Shown here: piece after piece, positions 1 through 10,998 of the stretch | How positions within the stretch are numbered: position 1 is the stretch's first letter | Layout: every line of letters starts with the position of its first letter | Assembly (NCBI GenBank): GCA_037962975.1 | Contig: CM075676.1 | Span: forward strand, 31,367,001 to 31,431,000 | Length of the DNA stretch: 64,000 nt | DNA from: Clitoria ternatea | Taxonomy: Eukaryota > Streptophyta > Magnoliopsida > Fabales > Fabaceae | Direction: 5' to 3' | Program-made: the position numbers and the translations under genes | The notes under the pieces: model-generated | The model's input: only the letters and a program-made list of their open reading frames with translations | Told to the model about the DNA's origin: nothing | Databases searched by the model: none

Positions 1-79
1 TAATTCAACCTGAAATATATATTCAAACACAAATACATGTATATATACATATACATTTGATCAATAACCCATCTAAAGG

Positions 80-600
80 TAAGGATGGCAAAACGGGCTG
101 GCCCGCCGGGCCCTGGCCCGCCTCGCCAAAGCCCGCCAAAAAGCGGGGCGGGAACGGGCCAAAATTCAGGGCCCGCCCCGCCTAAGGCGGGCCCGACGGG
201 CTGGCGGGCCGGCCTGCCAAAGTTAAAATTGTAAATTTTTAAAAAAAATATGTCAAATTAAGATTAAAAAATTAAAAAAATAATTTTTTTAAAAAAATTA
301 AAGAAAATATTATTAAAAGAAATGTATAAATAGTAAGAGATGTTACTTTTTTTTTAATTTTAGAAAATCAAAGTATATATTTTAATAAAATAAAGTATAA
401 ATTAGTAATATTTATATATTTTTTCTTTTGGCGGGGGCCCGTCGGGCCGGCCCGCCCCGCCAAGGTTTTGGCCCGCCAAATTGGCGGGCCAGGCGGGGCG
501 GGCCTTGGCGGGAGACGGGCTAAAAATTCTTGTCCGCCCCGCCAAATTTGGCGGGCTTGGCGGGCCAGCCCGTTGGGCCTGGCCCGTTTTGCCATCCCTA
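80..600. mobile_element. hAT-type MITE with GC-rich arms
   Basis: The termini are TAAGGATGGCAAAACGGG on the left and the inverse of TAGGGATGGCAAAACGGG on the right. They are flanked by a perfect 8-bp duplication, TCTAAAGG, at 72-79 and 601-608. Eight-base duplications and TAGGGATG-like ends are typical of hAT elements. The arms (about 80-225 and 430-600) are packed with GGCGGGCC/GGCCCGCC motifs, while the core is almost pure A+T. At 521 bp with no transposase it is non-autonomous. Open frames over the GC-rich right arm are by-products of the repeated motif and are not genes. Confidence 0.88.
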
Positions 601-608
601 TCTAAAGG

Positions 609-2858
609 TATCATCTCAATTTACAGAATTTCTAACATATCATAAAGTTTAATAACGAATCTTAGGCTCGTCAAAATACCAAAATTTCGTATTTTGTTAC
701 GTTTTGGGAATTCCTTTTCTAAAACCAGAATTTTCTAAATTTTAAAAGTTTAATAAATCCAATCATATAATAATTAATACTAATTATTTCAAAATCTCAT
801 TTTTGTACCCAAATTTGCTTTCATGGCTATAATTTATAAATTTATCAACTTTTGTCCAAAAGTTACTAAATTCCAATTCTTAAGGTTTTTCCATATAATT
901 CGGTAATTTATTAAATTCCAACAATTTTTAAATTAGTCTCAAAAATCTCATTAACCTTATTAACTAATTTCAATAACTTAAAATTACCAATTTAACTCTC
1001 TTAATCAAAAGCCTCAAAACCAATATGTCATTTGAACCGAAAACTCCATTAATACCAATAATTATTCTAATTTATTCAAAACTTTAGTTCTTTCATACTA
1101 ACCATTCCAAACCTTATATTTATAAAATAAATCTTTATAGTCATAATTCATTAATTAATATCTTGTCAAAAGTCTCTAAATTCAAAGTGGTACTTATCAA
1201 ATTCCATAATTTTTAAATTATTAAAAAAAATCTTACAAATATTACTTAATTAATTCTGATTCCTCTAAAAATTTTATTTTCTACATACTATTAATTTATC
1301 AATTTCACTAATTTAATCAAAAAGTCCAAAATCTCTAATTTCTTTAATTTAGTCTAAAAGCTTCATAACAACATCACCACTAATTTCGTGTAATATTCCC
1401 AATCATGCTAAAAATTAATTATGAGAAAAAATTCTTATACTCCAATTGGTTATTTATTTATTTTATTGAACATAACGGTAAGTAATAATAATAATAATAA
1501 GGCGGCAAAGCCGACCATTATATCCAGAAAGTGAGAAAGAAAAAGAAAAAAATTGACTAAAGATAGGCGGCGGAGCCGACCATTATATTCGGCAATAATA
1601 ATAGAAATTTAAGTAGTGAATAATGAATAGTAACTTTTTACTAGTGACTGTAAAATTTCATTAATAATAATTACCCCGATTTATTCAATAATTCGATACT
1701 CAAAATTACCAATTTTCTTAATTTGGTCTAATTATTTCGGAATACCATAAACATTACCACCAATTAGACCCAAATATCATTAATTTCATAATTTTAGCAA
1801 AGTGTGTTGAAGAGCTTACCTCTTTTTCCAAGCTAAAATCAAGAAAATGAAAATTTTAATGATGATGAAGAATTGAAGGAGGAGTTGCCGAAATGGACTA
1901 AGAGCAAGGAAGCATAGAACTTATGTGTGAATGAAAGAATTGGTGTGCTTGCTCCCTTTGCAATGTCCTCTATTTATAACATTCCAAAAAGTTATATTGC
2001 TATTAATTTATTTTGTATAATAGAGCATTAATTTGTATAATGGAGCATTATTTTGTATAATGGAGCATTATGAAACGCAATTGGGATGGTTGAGTGCTCC
2101 ACTTGTATTTTTGTGTTTTAATTTTGCATTTTTTTTAGCTGTACCACTTCAATTTTTACATTCTGGTGCTTTATTTCATCCGGTTTGACACATGTTCCTT
2201 AATTTTGGCATAACTCGGGCTACGGGTATCAGATTTAAGTGATCTTGGTCTTGAAATTTTTATAACAAAATTATCTAAAACTTTCATGAAGACAACAAGA
2301 TCCAAATCTGAGCCTATCGGTATAGAATTATGAAAAACTGATCCTGTCCTGCATTGAAATTTCAGAAAACACAGTTTTCGTATTTTGGCTAAAACGTTTG
2401 ATCTAGATGTCGGATTTTTGTGTTCTTTAGCTTGTTGGAAAGAAGAGAAAAATGTCTACAAGTTTTATATTGACCACGAAGCCTATTTCTAAGCCAATCA
2501 GTACAGAATTAAAAAAAAATATACCTGTCCGGAATTACACTTTAAAAGTACAGTTTTAGTATTTCGCTCATAATTTTGCCGTTTATAATTATATGTTGTG
2601 CCCGAATAATTATCATTTCTTATCATAAAATTATTTCGAACATACCTTCGGAATCACAATAATATTCTCTTCACTATGTGCTCTTCAAAAATAATTTTAT
2701 GGTCCCGTGTCATCTGTATATTCGTCCAATTTCGGTCGATCTTAATTCGTCGCTAAACCTCAATAATTATGTAACTAATTTTTCTAATTATTCTGAGCAT
2801 CAATTAATTTGTCACCAATAAATAATAATTTATTTTCTAAAAAAAATTGGGATGTTAC
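609..2858 (-). mobile_element. Long LTR region of truncated chromovirus T1
   Basis: Read on the minus strand, an LTR starts at 2858 with TGTAACATCCC, directly after a polypurine-like tract and the end of an integrase reading frame. A minus-strand TATA box (GTTATAAATAGAG) lies near 1968-1980. A splice-donor-like AG|GTAAG follows at about 1819. The left end is not recognised. The related T2 LTR is over 4 kb, so this LTR may run past the window edge, which would make the hAT MITE an insertion in it. The stretch is AT-rich with no coding potential. A GC-rich motif GCCGACCATTATAT occurs twice (about 1511 and 1577). Confidence 0.6.
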
Positions 2859-2880
2859 AATCCACCCCACCAAAAAAAAA
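2859..2880 (-). other. Polypurine-tract-like site of T1
   Basis: On the minus strand the bases just before the LTR start read TTTTGGTGGGGTGGAT. This G-rich tract sits where plus-strand DNA priming occurs in LTR retrotransposons, between the end of pol and the 3' LTR. Confidence 0.55.
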
Positions 2881-2896
2881 ATTTTGTCCTCAAAAT

Positions 2897-3415
2897 TTAC
2901 ATATTTGATTCAAAAATATGAGGATATCGCTTTCGCATGTCACCCTTGCGTTCCCAAGTATACGTTTCCTCGTTGCCATGTTTCCAAGATACCTTCACCA
3001 AAGGTATCAGCTTGTTCCGTAGTCTTTTGATGGAATGCTCAACAATATGAACTGAAACAAGAGCAATAGTCAAGTTGTCTCGTACATCAACATCATCAAC
3101 GAAAATTACATGAGAAGGATGAGGAATATACTTCCTCAATTGCGATACATGAAAAACATTGTGTAGATTCGCAAGATGTGGAGGAAGTGCAATAGGATAT
3201 GCAACATCACCAATCTTCTCAAGAATTTCATAAGGGCCAATGAATTTCGGACTTAGATTTCTACTCTTCAAAGCTCTACCAATACCCTTATCATGTGAGA
3301 CTTTCAGGAATACATGGTCGCCAACCTGAAATTCGAGTGGCTTTCTCCTTTTATCATAGTAGCTTTTTTGTCGATCCTGAGCAATCTTCATATACTCTTG
3401 AATATCTTTATTATT
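2897..3415 (-). pseudogene. Ty3/gypsy integrase C-terminal fragment (T1)
   Basis: About 170 codons are open on the minus strand. They begin in the linker after the integrase core (KSYYDKRRKPLEF), continue through the GPY/F-like module (GDHVFLKV, then KFIGPYEIL and HNVFHVSQLRKY), and end in a chromodomain-like tail (VKVSWKH...ETYTWE). This is the C-terminus of a chromovirus polyprotein. The rest of pol is missing because the frame stops abruptly at about 3415, where T2 begins. The homologous part of T2 at 11880-12340 confirms the assignment. It is a 5'-truncated remnant. The T2 insertion or a later deletion may have removed the upstream part. Confidence 0.85.
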
Positions 3416-4075
3416 CACAACTTTTATTTTATGTTTTTGTATTTATGTTTTTACATATTTATGATTTAACTTTTATTAGAATTTTAAAATAAAATTTTGA
3501 AGGAATTAGACTATAGTTCTTTAGAACTTTTTAATTTACGTATTATTTATGATTTTCTAGATTTTTTTGGAATTTTGGAAATATTTTAATAAAATAATAT
3601 ATTTTAAATAATTTTAAATTCATATAAAGTGACTTAAAATTAAAAATATTTATAAGAAAGTGAAGTTAAAGTATAAGAAAATTTTCTAAAATCTATTTCA
3701 AGTAGACTTATTTAAAAATGATCGGTTTGAGTAAAATCTTGATTTTTACCAATCGTAAAAAAATCAAAAACGTACCAATAAATTTTTATTAATAGAAAAT
3801 TTTAGATTTTTAAAATTTAAACTTTATATTACTTATTATAAAATTAGTGAGGTCTGATATAATATTGCTAAATTTCAAAAAGGACTGATTTTGAATACTA
3901 AAAATATACCGAGTGAATGGTTACTATTTGGCTTAATAATTCAGCTGACATTTACTATTCAAAATACTGTGTATGTATGAAAATTTCAAATGTTGCATAG
4001 TAACCAGAAACGAAATTTTTAAAATTGCACAGTACTTTTATAATAAAATAATGAAATGCACAGTACAACATTTTG

Positions 4076-4086
4076 CTATAAATAGA
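4076..4086 (+). promoter_or_regulatory. TATA box in T2 5' LTR
   Basis: GCTATAAATAGAG matches the plant TATA consensus. It lies at the same relative place as CTATAAATAC in the 3' LTR (about 12913), so transcription would start near 4110. Confidence 0.6.
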
Positions 4087-4299
4087 GCGGAGCACCGAAG
4101 GGAAAAACTCACTTTTCAAATTAAATTTTCTTAATATTACAGTGTTAGAGAGATAGTGGTAGGAGTAAGAGAGAAAAATAATTTTTATGGAAGGAGGTTC
4201 TGCCAAAATTATAAGGTAAGAATAACTCTCTTTTATATTTTTTTGTTTATTTTCATATCCTTTTAGAAATCTATTATTATACTGGATATAATATTATTA

Positions 4300-4590
4300 C
4301 AAGTTACTATTCTAATAATTAAATTACTATGTCAATAATAAATCACTATTACAAATAGTAAATTACTATTTAAATAGTAAATTACTATTTACTGTTACTA
4401 TTTACAATTTACTATTACTATTTACGATTTACTATTTACTATTACTATTCACATTCTATTATTTACTATTACTATTTACAATTTACTATTTACTGTTACT
4501 ATTCACGGTAACTATTTAAAATTTATTATTTTCTATTACTATTTAAAATTTACTATTTATTGTTACTATGTATAATTACTAATTATCATT
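4300..4590 (+). repeat. Imperfect (TTTACTATTACTA) repeat in T2 LTR
   Basis: Many short units of the kind AATTTACTATT and TTACTATTTACA follow each other with little else. The 3' LTR has a TTTA/ATTT microsatellite in the equivalent place, so this interval has diverged by simple-repeat turnover. Confidence 0.65.
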
Positions 4591-4859
4591 TCTATTTTAA
4601 ATAGTAATCTTTATTTTTATCTTATGTCTATACTAAAATAAATTGATATTAATATTTCTAGAACTCGGAGGCGCAAAGCGAACTCACTTTTGGTAGCAAT
4701 TCAAGGTAAGGGGGAGTGGGATAAGAATATAATATGAAAAGACATAAGAATAATAAGAAGAGTCTCTTACTCCTTTTAAATTTAATAATATTATTATTTT
4801 AAACTTAAAAATTATAATAAATTTTAAATTAAGTATATTGTGTAACTTATTTTGAAATA

Positions 4860-5074
4860 CCTATGCATGGATCTGGACTATTATAACCTATATGGACTTG
4901 ACTAAACCTATGCAAGGATCTAGACTATTATAACCTATACGGACTAGACTAAACCTATGCAAGGATTTGGACTTTTATAATTTATATGGACTGGAGTAAA
5001 CCTATGCAAGGACTTAGAGTATTATGACCTATATGGATTTACATAGACCTGTGCGAGGAATGAACTATATGGAC
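4860..5074 (+). repeat. 47-bp tandem repeat (4.5 copies) in T2 5' LTR
   Basis: Units begin CCTATGCAAGGATC and end GGACTAGACTAAA. Four full units of 47 bp plus a partial one can be laid end to end from 4860. The 3' LTR lacks this array, so it expanded (or was lost) after the two LTRs became independent. Confidence 0.8.
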
Positions 5075-7192
5075 TTTAAATTAAGTTTATTAAATTAAAT
5101 AACTATTAAATTTTAAATTATGATATTTATGAATGATATTTATTTGATTTGATTATGATTGATAATATTTGTGATTGATGATATTTGATTGTGATTGATG
5201 ATATTACAATACTTGATTGTGATTGATGAGTGATTAATGATCTTGTGATGTGGAGTTTAAGCATATAACAAGCATGACGGGAAGCTAAAACTCAGTAAGA
5301 ATATACTTATCCTTTACCTTTAAAGTATTACTTTAAAAGAAATTATTTATAATAATTTCACAATGTTTATTTAGATTATTGTTAAGAAAATTTTCTTAAT
5401 TTTTAATAAAAGTATATAATTTCTATAACTTACTTTTATCTTTCAAAATAAATAATTTAATTAAATTTTGGAATAATTTTTAGTTATTTTTAAAAAATTG
5501 TTTTATGAAAATAATATATTCATATATGTATATATATGAAAATATTTAATTCTCAAATGGAAATGAGATACTTCAATAATTATTCATTTTAAACTTTTGA
5601 AAATAATTTTTAAATTTCAAAAGTGTTTTATTATATATTTTTCAAGTATTATAATTAAAGATGGAAAAAGATTGATAATTCAAACTTGTGTCTAACCTAA
5701 ATTAATTTCCTATAAATGCTCTAAAGAAGGTTTGCAATATGTATTAAGACTTTAAAACTCAAATCATAATAATATTGATTTGTGAATGATAAAGAAAACT
5801 GTACTGAAATTCTTCTGCGTGTGGCAGAACTTATTTAAGAGTTTGGAAATGTGCAGTTTATTGGGGTGACTATGTTGTGATTTGTAGGCCCCGAAGATAT
5901 AATTTATACTTGAGTTTCTAAAAGTCTTAACTAACTCAATACGCGAGTAGTTCATGCATCATGAATCATTAAAGAGAAATGAGATATGATATTGCCTGGG
6001 GACAAATTATAGAAACCAAGGATACATTAGAGAAGGCTTAATCACGAGCCTTGGGATGAGAGGGTGTGAAAAGGTACTTCAGGGGACCTGGGGTCGCTCC
6101 CCGGTGTCGGGTACTTTCACAATAAAAACCTTCTTAATCTGACTAGTCTCTAAGTGTTTCCATGCCAGTTGAGCTGTTCATATGCCATAAAGGCATTTAT
6201 GTTATTATTATCCAAAATTATGGAATGGTGTAAACTCCTGGTTGGCCCAGTATAAATTAAAACTTTAAGGGCCCACATGTATAAACTGAGTGAGATAGTA
6301 ACATTAAAAGTATTGCATGACATTCATATGAATGTGACATTCTATGTGGTGGTTGTAAATGAAAGTATGATTGTTATGTTTATGAAGACCCTACATTCAT
6401 AATTATATTTTATTTCTCACTCTTTCTTGTTTGAATTTATGTCCAAAATAGATACTATGTTGATATATAGCTAGCAGTCTAAGATGAAAGGATGTAATTA
6501 CAAGAGGGTAAAGTGGACTCATCCTCAAACGGATAGGTGAAGAGACATGGCAAGAGTAGGATTCTAAAACTCTATGGTTAAAGGATTAGGAAATGATAGG
6601 TCGTAGTCGTAGTAGAGGTATAATTTAGTTTTAGTTTACCTTATAACAATGTCAAGTTGGATAATTGTAACAAGGTAAAGGTTAAACTTTGATAAACCTT
6701 ATCATTCAGATATAATACTGTAATCTTTTATCACTTATGATTTCTATAAATTTATTTTGTCACTATAGACAAATATTGAAAGACAATTTTTTTTTACTTT
6801 CAATATTCAAAGGAAATCAGGTACATATACGTTCTTGTATACGCGAGATAAGGAATGATAAATAAAATTTTATATCTTCCTAAAGTTTTTGTTTTTAAAA
6901 GCAATAAGAATATATTTATCTCGTGTATATAAGAGGGTGTTACATCAGTCATATTTGCATTTTCATTCCATGTTGTAAATAACATATTTATTGTTTGTAA
7001 AACTCTATTATTAATATGTGTCTTGTATAATATTGGTATTTTCTGTTTCTCACCCTTTTACTTATTTATGTGGTGTAAATTTTGAACTTGCACAGATTTT
7101 TCGCTATGAATAATATTCCGGAGTTGATAGATGTACGAATCAGGCCTCGTCAAGATAGAATAGGGAGATGAGGTTCTTGGATATAGGGAATG

Positions 7193-7198
7193 TATATG

Positions 7199-7245
<47 letters not shown>

Positions 7246-7247
7246 TA
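7193..7247. repeat. (TA)n microsatellite
   Basis: A run of TA/TATG dinucleotides interrupts sequence that is otherwise nearly identical to the 3' LTR at about 14900, where no such run exists. It is therefore a recent expansion in the 5' LTR. Confidence 0.85.
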
Positions 7248-7805
7248 TGGTATAGTTACTGTGAGGTTGTTTCAAGTTATAGTTGGTTTGCCCGATCCTC
7301 TTGGGGGCCTTACCTTTTCTTTCCAGGCTAGACTTATTTTGATCTCCGTGATAATGACCCTTTCCAAGGGCAACCACCCCCACCCCCGCCAGCTGATGTA
7401 GAGGATATGAAGGAAGCTTCTTCTGGAAGTGCCTCCACCATAGAGGATGCTTAGTAGCCATCGTTAACCCAGTAGAATGTATGGGTAGTTTTTTGATAGT
7501 GACTCTAGTTGTGCTTGATGGTTGAGTAGTTCTTTTTGTTATACTATTTAGCTACTCACTTGTTTTGGAGTCTATTTTGGCAGCAGTTAGCATCTAACTT
7601 GCTAGGATTACTACTAATCTAAACCTGTCTTTTGTATTAATGTAATCAAAAATCAAACTCATGTACAGTTTTGTATATATCTATATAAATGTTTATTCAG
7701 CAAAGTATTTTAGATATATGTAATGATGTCTATGAAATTGTTTAAATATTTAAGTAAGTTTTTGTATTATTTAAATTTTAGTAGTTATTTAGGGATGTTA
7801 TAAAG

Positions 7806-7817
7806 TGGTATCAGAGC
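7806..7817 (+). other. Primer-binding site of T2 (initiator tRNA-Met)
   Basis: TGGTATCAGAGC follows the end of the 5' LTR after three bases. It is the standard complement of the 3' end of plant initiator tRNA-Met used by most copia and chromovirus elements. Confidence 0.9.
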
Positions 7818-7952
7818 GGTTTGTCCCATAGGCCTGGGGAGAGGGTTGACTTATTTAGTTTATATCTTGAATGTTTAGGTATAAAGGTTATGTGGTAATG
7901 CTTGATAATTCTAGTTTATAATATAATAAGTTTTGATTATGAGCAGGAACTC

Positions 7953-8701
7953 ATGGCAGAACAAGAAATTGGACTCATAGCTGCAGTGGAACGTTTGATC
8001 CCTGCAACGGCTGAAAATCAAGTGAACCAAAATACTCATGACAATGATGCTTTAAAGAGGTTAGATCTTTTTAAAAAATGCAATCCATCTCATTTCAAAG
8101 GAGGTTATGATCCTAATGGAGCTCAACTATGGATTCATAAGATGGAGAAGATTTTTTGTGCATTTCAGTGTTCAGAGGCTGATAAGGTAATCTTTACAGC
8201 TTATGTTTTGATAGAGGATGCTGAACATTGGTGGGAGGGTACTAGAAGGAAATTTGAAGCAAATAGGATTGAAATCACTTGGGAACGATTCAAGGAAAAA
8301 TTTTTGGAAAAGTATTTTCCTGATGATGTCAGGGAAAAGAACGAAATAGAATTCCTATCTCTCACCCAAGGTGGTAAATCAGTTGGAGAATATGCTGCAA
8401 AATTTGAAGAGTTGTCTCGCTTTCACTCATATTATGCTAATGCTGTAAATGAACGGACTAGATAAAAGAAGCTACTCGAATGCAAGAAGTTCATGAATTT
8501 CCGGTGTTGGTTAATCGTTACAGAATTTTTGAAGAGGACCATAAGGATAAGCTGTTAAAGGCTAGGGAGTATAATCCTAAAACCAATGAGAGAAGGACTT
8601 TTGGACCTCAGCGTTTCCAAAACAAGAATTTTACAAGGAAAAAGCCATATCCTATTCAATCATGTCGTCCTAGTGCTACATCTTTCCATGTTCGACATTA
8701 A
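7953..8701 (+). pseudogene. gag of chromovirus T2 (capsid part, broken)
   Basis: The start is taken at ATG 7953 (MAEQEIGLIAAV). The capsid region shows the Ty3/gypsy gag motifs: a KCNPSHFKGGYDP-like opening, AEHWWEG, TWERFKEKFLEKYFP, EFLSLTQG and the SVGEYAAKFEELSRF core. A stop at 8463-8465 and a frame change near 8470 separate this from 8480-8701, which carries the tail (FEEDHKDKLLKAREY). The protein would form the virus-like particle. The gene cannot give a full product. Confidence 0.85.
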
Positions 8702-8784
8702 GTTTCACATAAGGCTATAATGCACTTGCAAATCCTCAAGCTGCGTCTGGGAGCTATTACACGCTAGTTGCCTTTGAAGTTAAA

Positions 8785-9432
8785 TGTTATAATTGTGGAG
8801 GACCTCACATGAGAAAGGATTGCGCTACTTATATCTGTTTTAAGTACAACAAAAAGGGACATCTACTGAAGGATTGTCCAGAAATAAAGAAAGAAAATAG
8901 TGGAGGTACCAGCACGGGTAATCATACTTGTGGAGGCCCTAGCAATGCAATGGAAAAACTCACAACTCAAGGAAAATTTTTTGCTATCAGTGGTGAGGAA
9001 GCATCCTATCAAGATACAATGGTGGAAGGTACGTGTATCATCAATAAGACTCTTTTAACTATTATGTATGACTCAGGCGCATCTCATTCCTTTATAGTCA
9101 TTGATTGTGTGGAAAGGTTAAACTTGCCTGTGATTGAGTTGCCTTTTAAGTTATCCGTTCATACTCCTAGAAACCAATCCATGGTTACTTCTAAAGCTTG
9201 TTGGGAATGTCCTATTGTTATAAATAATAGGAATTTCAAAGCTAATCTATTTTGTCTACTGTTTTTTAATCTAGAAGTTATTCTTGGATTAGATTGGTTG
9301 GCAAACAATCATGTCTTAATAGAATGCTATAATAAGACAATAGTGTTCAAGGAATCAACAGATTCAAATTTTGAGGATACAAGATTTGTATATGCTAACC
9401 AAGTGAGTGCTTCATTGAAAGAAGAAGCTTAA
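8785..9432 (+). pseudogene. Zinc knuckle and aspartic protease of T2
   Basis: The region begins with a zinc knuckle of the form CYNC-GGP-H-MRKD-C, followed by a second, degenerate one (CFKYNKKGHLLKDC, second Cys replaced by Tyr). The protease follows with YDSGASHSFI, the DSG active site, then an LGLDWL flap-side motif. The frame is open from 8809 to 9432 and ends at TAA. This is the gag nucleocapsid and pol protease junction of a Ty3/gypsy polyprotein, in a different frame from the capsid part, so at least one frameshift lies between. Confidence 0.8.
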
Positions 9433-10850
9433 GGATTCATGATGTTACTTTCAATGAAAGAAGAACGAGAATCCCGAATAGAGCAATTGTTAGTTGTAAA
9501 TGAATTCCCTAAAGTTTTTCCAGAAGATATTCCTGGGTTACCACCCGAACGAGAAGTGGAGTTTTCCATTGATCTTATTCCTGGAGCTAAACCAATCTCA
9601 AGAGCACCATATTAGATGTCACCATTGGAATTTCTAGAGCTAAAGAAACAGCTGGAGGAGTTGTTAGAGAAACAATTTATAAAACCAAGTGTATCTCTTT
9701 GAGGTGCATCAGTTTTATTGGTGAAGAAGAAAGATGGTAGTATGAGGCTGTGTGTAGACTATCGTCAACTTAATAAAGTGACAATTGAGAATAGATATCC
9801 TTTGCCAAGAATAGATGATTTGATGGATCAACTTCGTGGTGTTAGGGTATTCACTAAAATTGATTTAAATTCTAGATATCATCAAATACAGATGAAGAAG
9901 GAAGAAGTACCCAAAACTACTTTTAGGACTGGCTATGGGCACTATGAGTATTCGGTGATTCCTTTTGCTGTAACTAATGTTTCAGCTGTATTCATGGATT
10001 ACATGAATAGGATTTTTCACCCATATTTGGATAAATTCGTGGTTGTTTTCATCAATGATATTTTGATATACTTAAAAAGTCGAGAAGAACATGTTGAGCA
10101 TCTAAAGATAGTGTTAGGAGTTTTACAAGAAATAAAGTTGTATGAAAATTTGTCTAAATATGAATTTTGGCAAGAAAAAGTCAATTTTCTTGGTTATGTC
10201 ATCGGTCAAGGAGGAATTGCGGTAGATCCTTCTAAAGTGGAACCTATGTTAAAATGGAAAAGACCAACGACTGTGACAGAGATTAAGAGTTTTTTAGGAT
10301 TAGCTGGTTACTATAGAAGGTTCATTGAAGGATTCTCAAGACTAGAAAATCCATTAACTAAGCTCACAAGGAAAGGTCAACCATTTGTTTAGACGATGCA
10401 ATGTAAGAATAGTTTTCAAGAACTTAAAAATCGTCTCACAACGGCAACTGTGTTAATATTACCTAACCCGTACCAAGAATATAAGGTATTTTGTGATGCG
10501 TCAAAACAAGGGTTAGGATGTGTACTGGTACAAGATAGAAAGGTTATGGCTTATGCCTTAAGACAACTCAGGCAACATGAAGTTAATTATCTCACTCATG
10601 ATTTGGAGACATCATCTTTATGGAGCCAAATTTAAAGTTTTTAGTGATCATAAAAGTTTAAATACTTGTTTGATCAAAAAGAGTTGAATATGAGACAAAG
10701 AAGATGGATGGAATTTTTGAAGGATTATGACTTTGAACTGCAGTATCATCCTGGGAAGGCAAATGTAGTGGTGGATGCATTAAGTCGTAAATCTTTGCAT
10801 GTGTTTTCATTGATGATCAAGGAGTTAGAAATGATAGAATAGTTTAGGGA
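9433..10850 (+). pseudogene. Reverse transcriptase and RNase H of T2
   Basis: A pre-RT segment (PEDIPGLPPEREVEF) has stop codons at about 9615 and 9702. The RT core then runs 9718-10392 with KKKDGSMRLCVDYRQLNK and FTKIDLNSRYHQI. The catalytic box, normally YxDD, reads FIND at 10048-10059, so one catalytic Asp is now Asn. A stop at about 10390 precedes the RNase H part (VFCDASKQGLGCVL). A frame change near 10620 precedes its end (FSDHKSL, then NVVVDALSRK). The enzyme is dead by both nonsense and active-site changes. Confidence 0.85.
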
Positions 10851-10998
10851 TATGAATCTAGCCATGGAAGTGAATCATAATAGCTATAGGCTTGGAATGT
10901 TAAGGGTAACAAATGACTTTTTGTTACAAATTTTAGAGACTCAACAAAAAAATATTTTTCTGTAAGAAAAGAAAGAGCTTTTAAAGTAGGGAAAAGAA

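Larger units (their letters stand above)
3421..7802 (+). mobile_element. 5' LTR of chromovirus T2 (about 4.4 kb)
   Basis: The right end is GGATGTTATA (7793-7802), a decayed inverse of the TGTAACATCC that starts the 3' LTR. It is followed by the primer-binding site at 7806. Homology with the 3' LTR is clear at about 6000-6280 versus 14390-14640 and at 6941-7650 versus 14701-15310. A shared TTCTTTAGAACT near 3510 and 12480 puts the LTR start near 3421, with about 15 terminal bases (the TGTAACATCC end) lost. It contains a TATA box, a long AT-rich U5, and several tandem repeats. An LTR this long is unusual but known in Tekay-type chromoviruses. Confidence 0.8.
4216..7946 (+). other. Putative leader intron of T2
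   Basis: A donor AAG|GTAAG at 4215/4216 lies about 137 bases after the TATA box. An acceptor TATGAGCAG ends at 7946, six bases before the gag ATG at 7953. Removing this interval would join the cap region to gag and delete most of U5 and the primer-binding site. This would give a translation-only mRNA beside the full-length genomic RNA. It is an inference from sequence and position only. Confidence 0.4.

Noticed and set aside
368..614. Two Pro/Gly/Arg-rich minus-strand frames over the hAT MITE
   Set aside because: They come from the GGCGGGCC motif repeats of the MITE arm. No motif, no start context, and the arm is non-coding in this element type.
7150..7461. Tyr/Ile-rich frames near the (TA)n run
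   Set aside because: They are produced by the TA microsatellite and lie in the T2 5' LTR.
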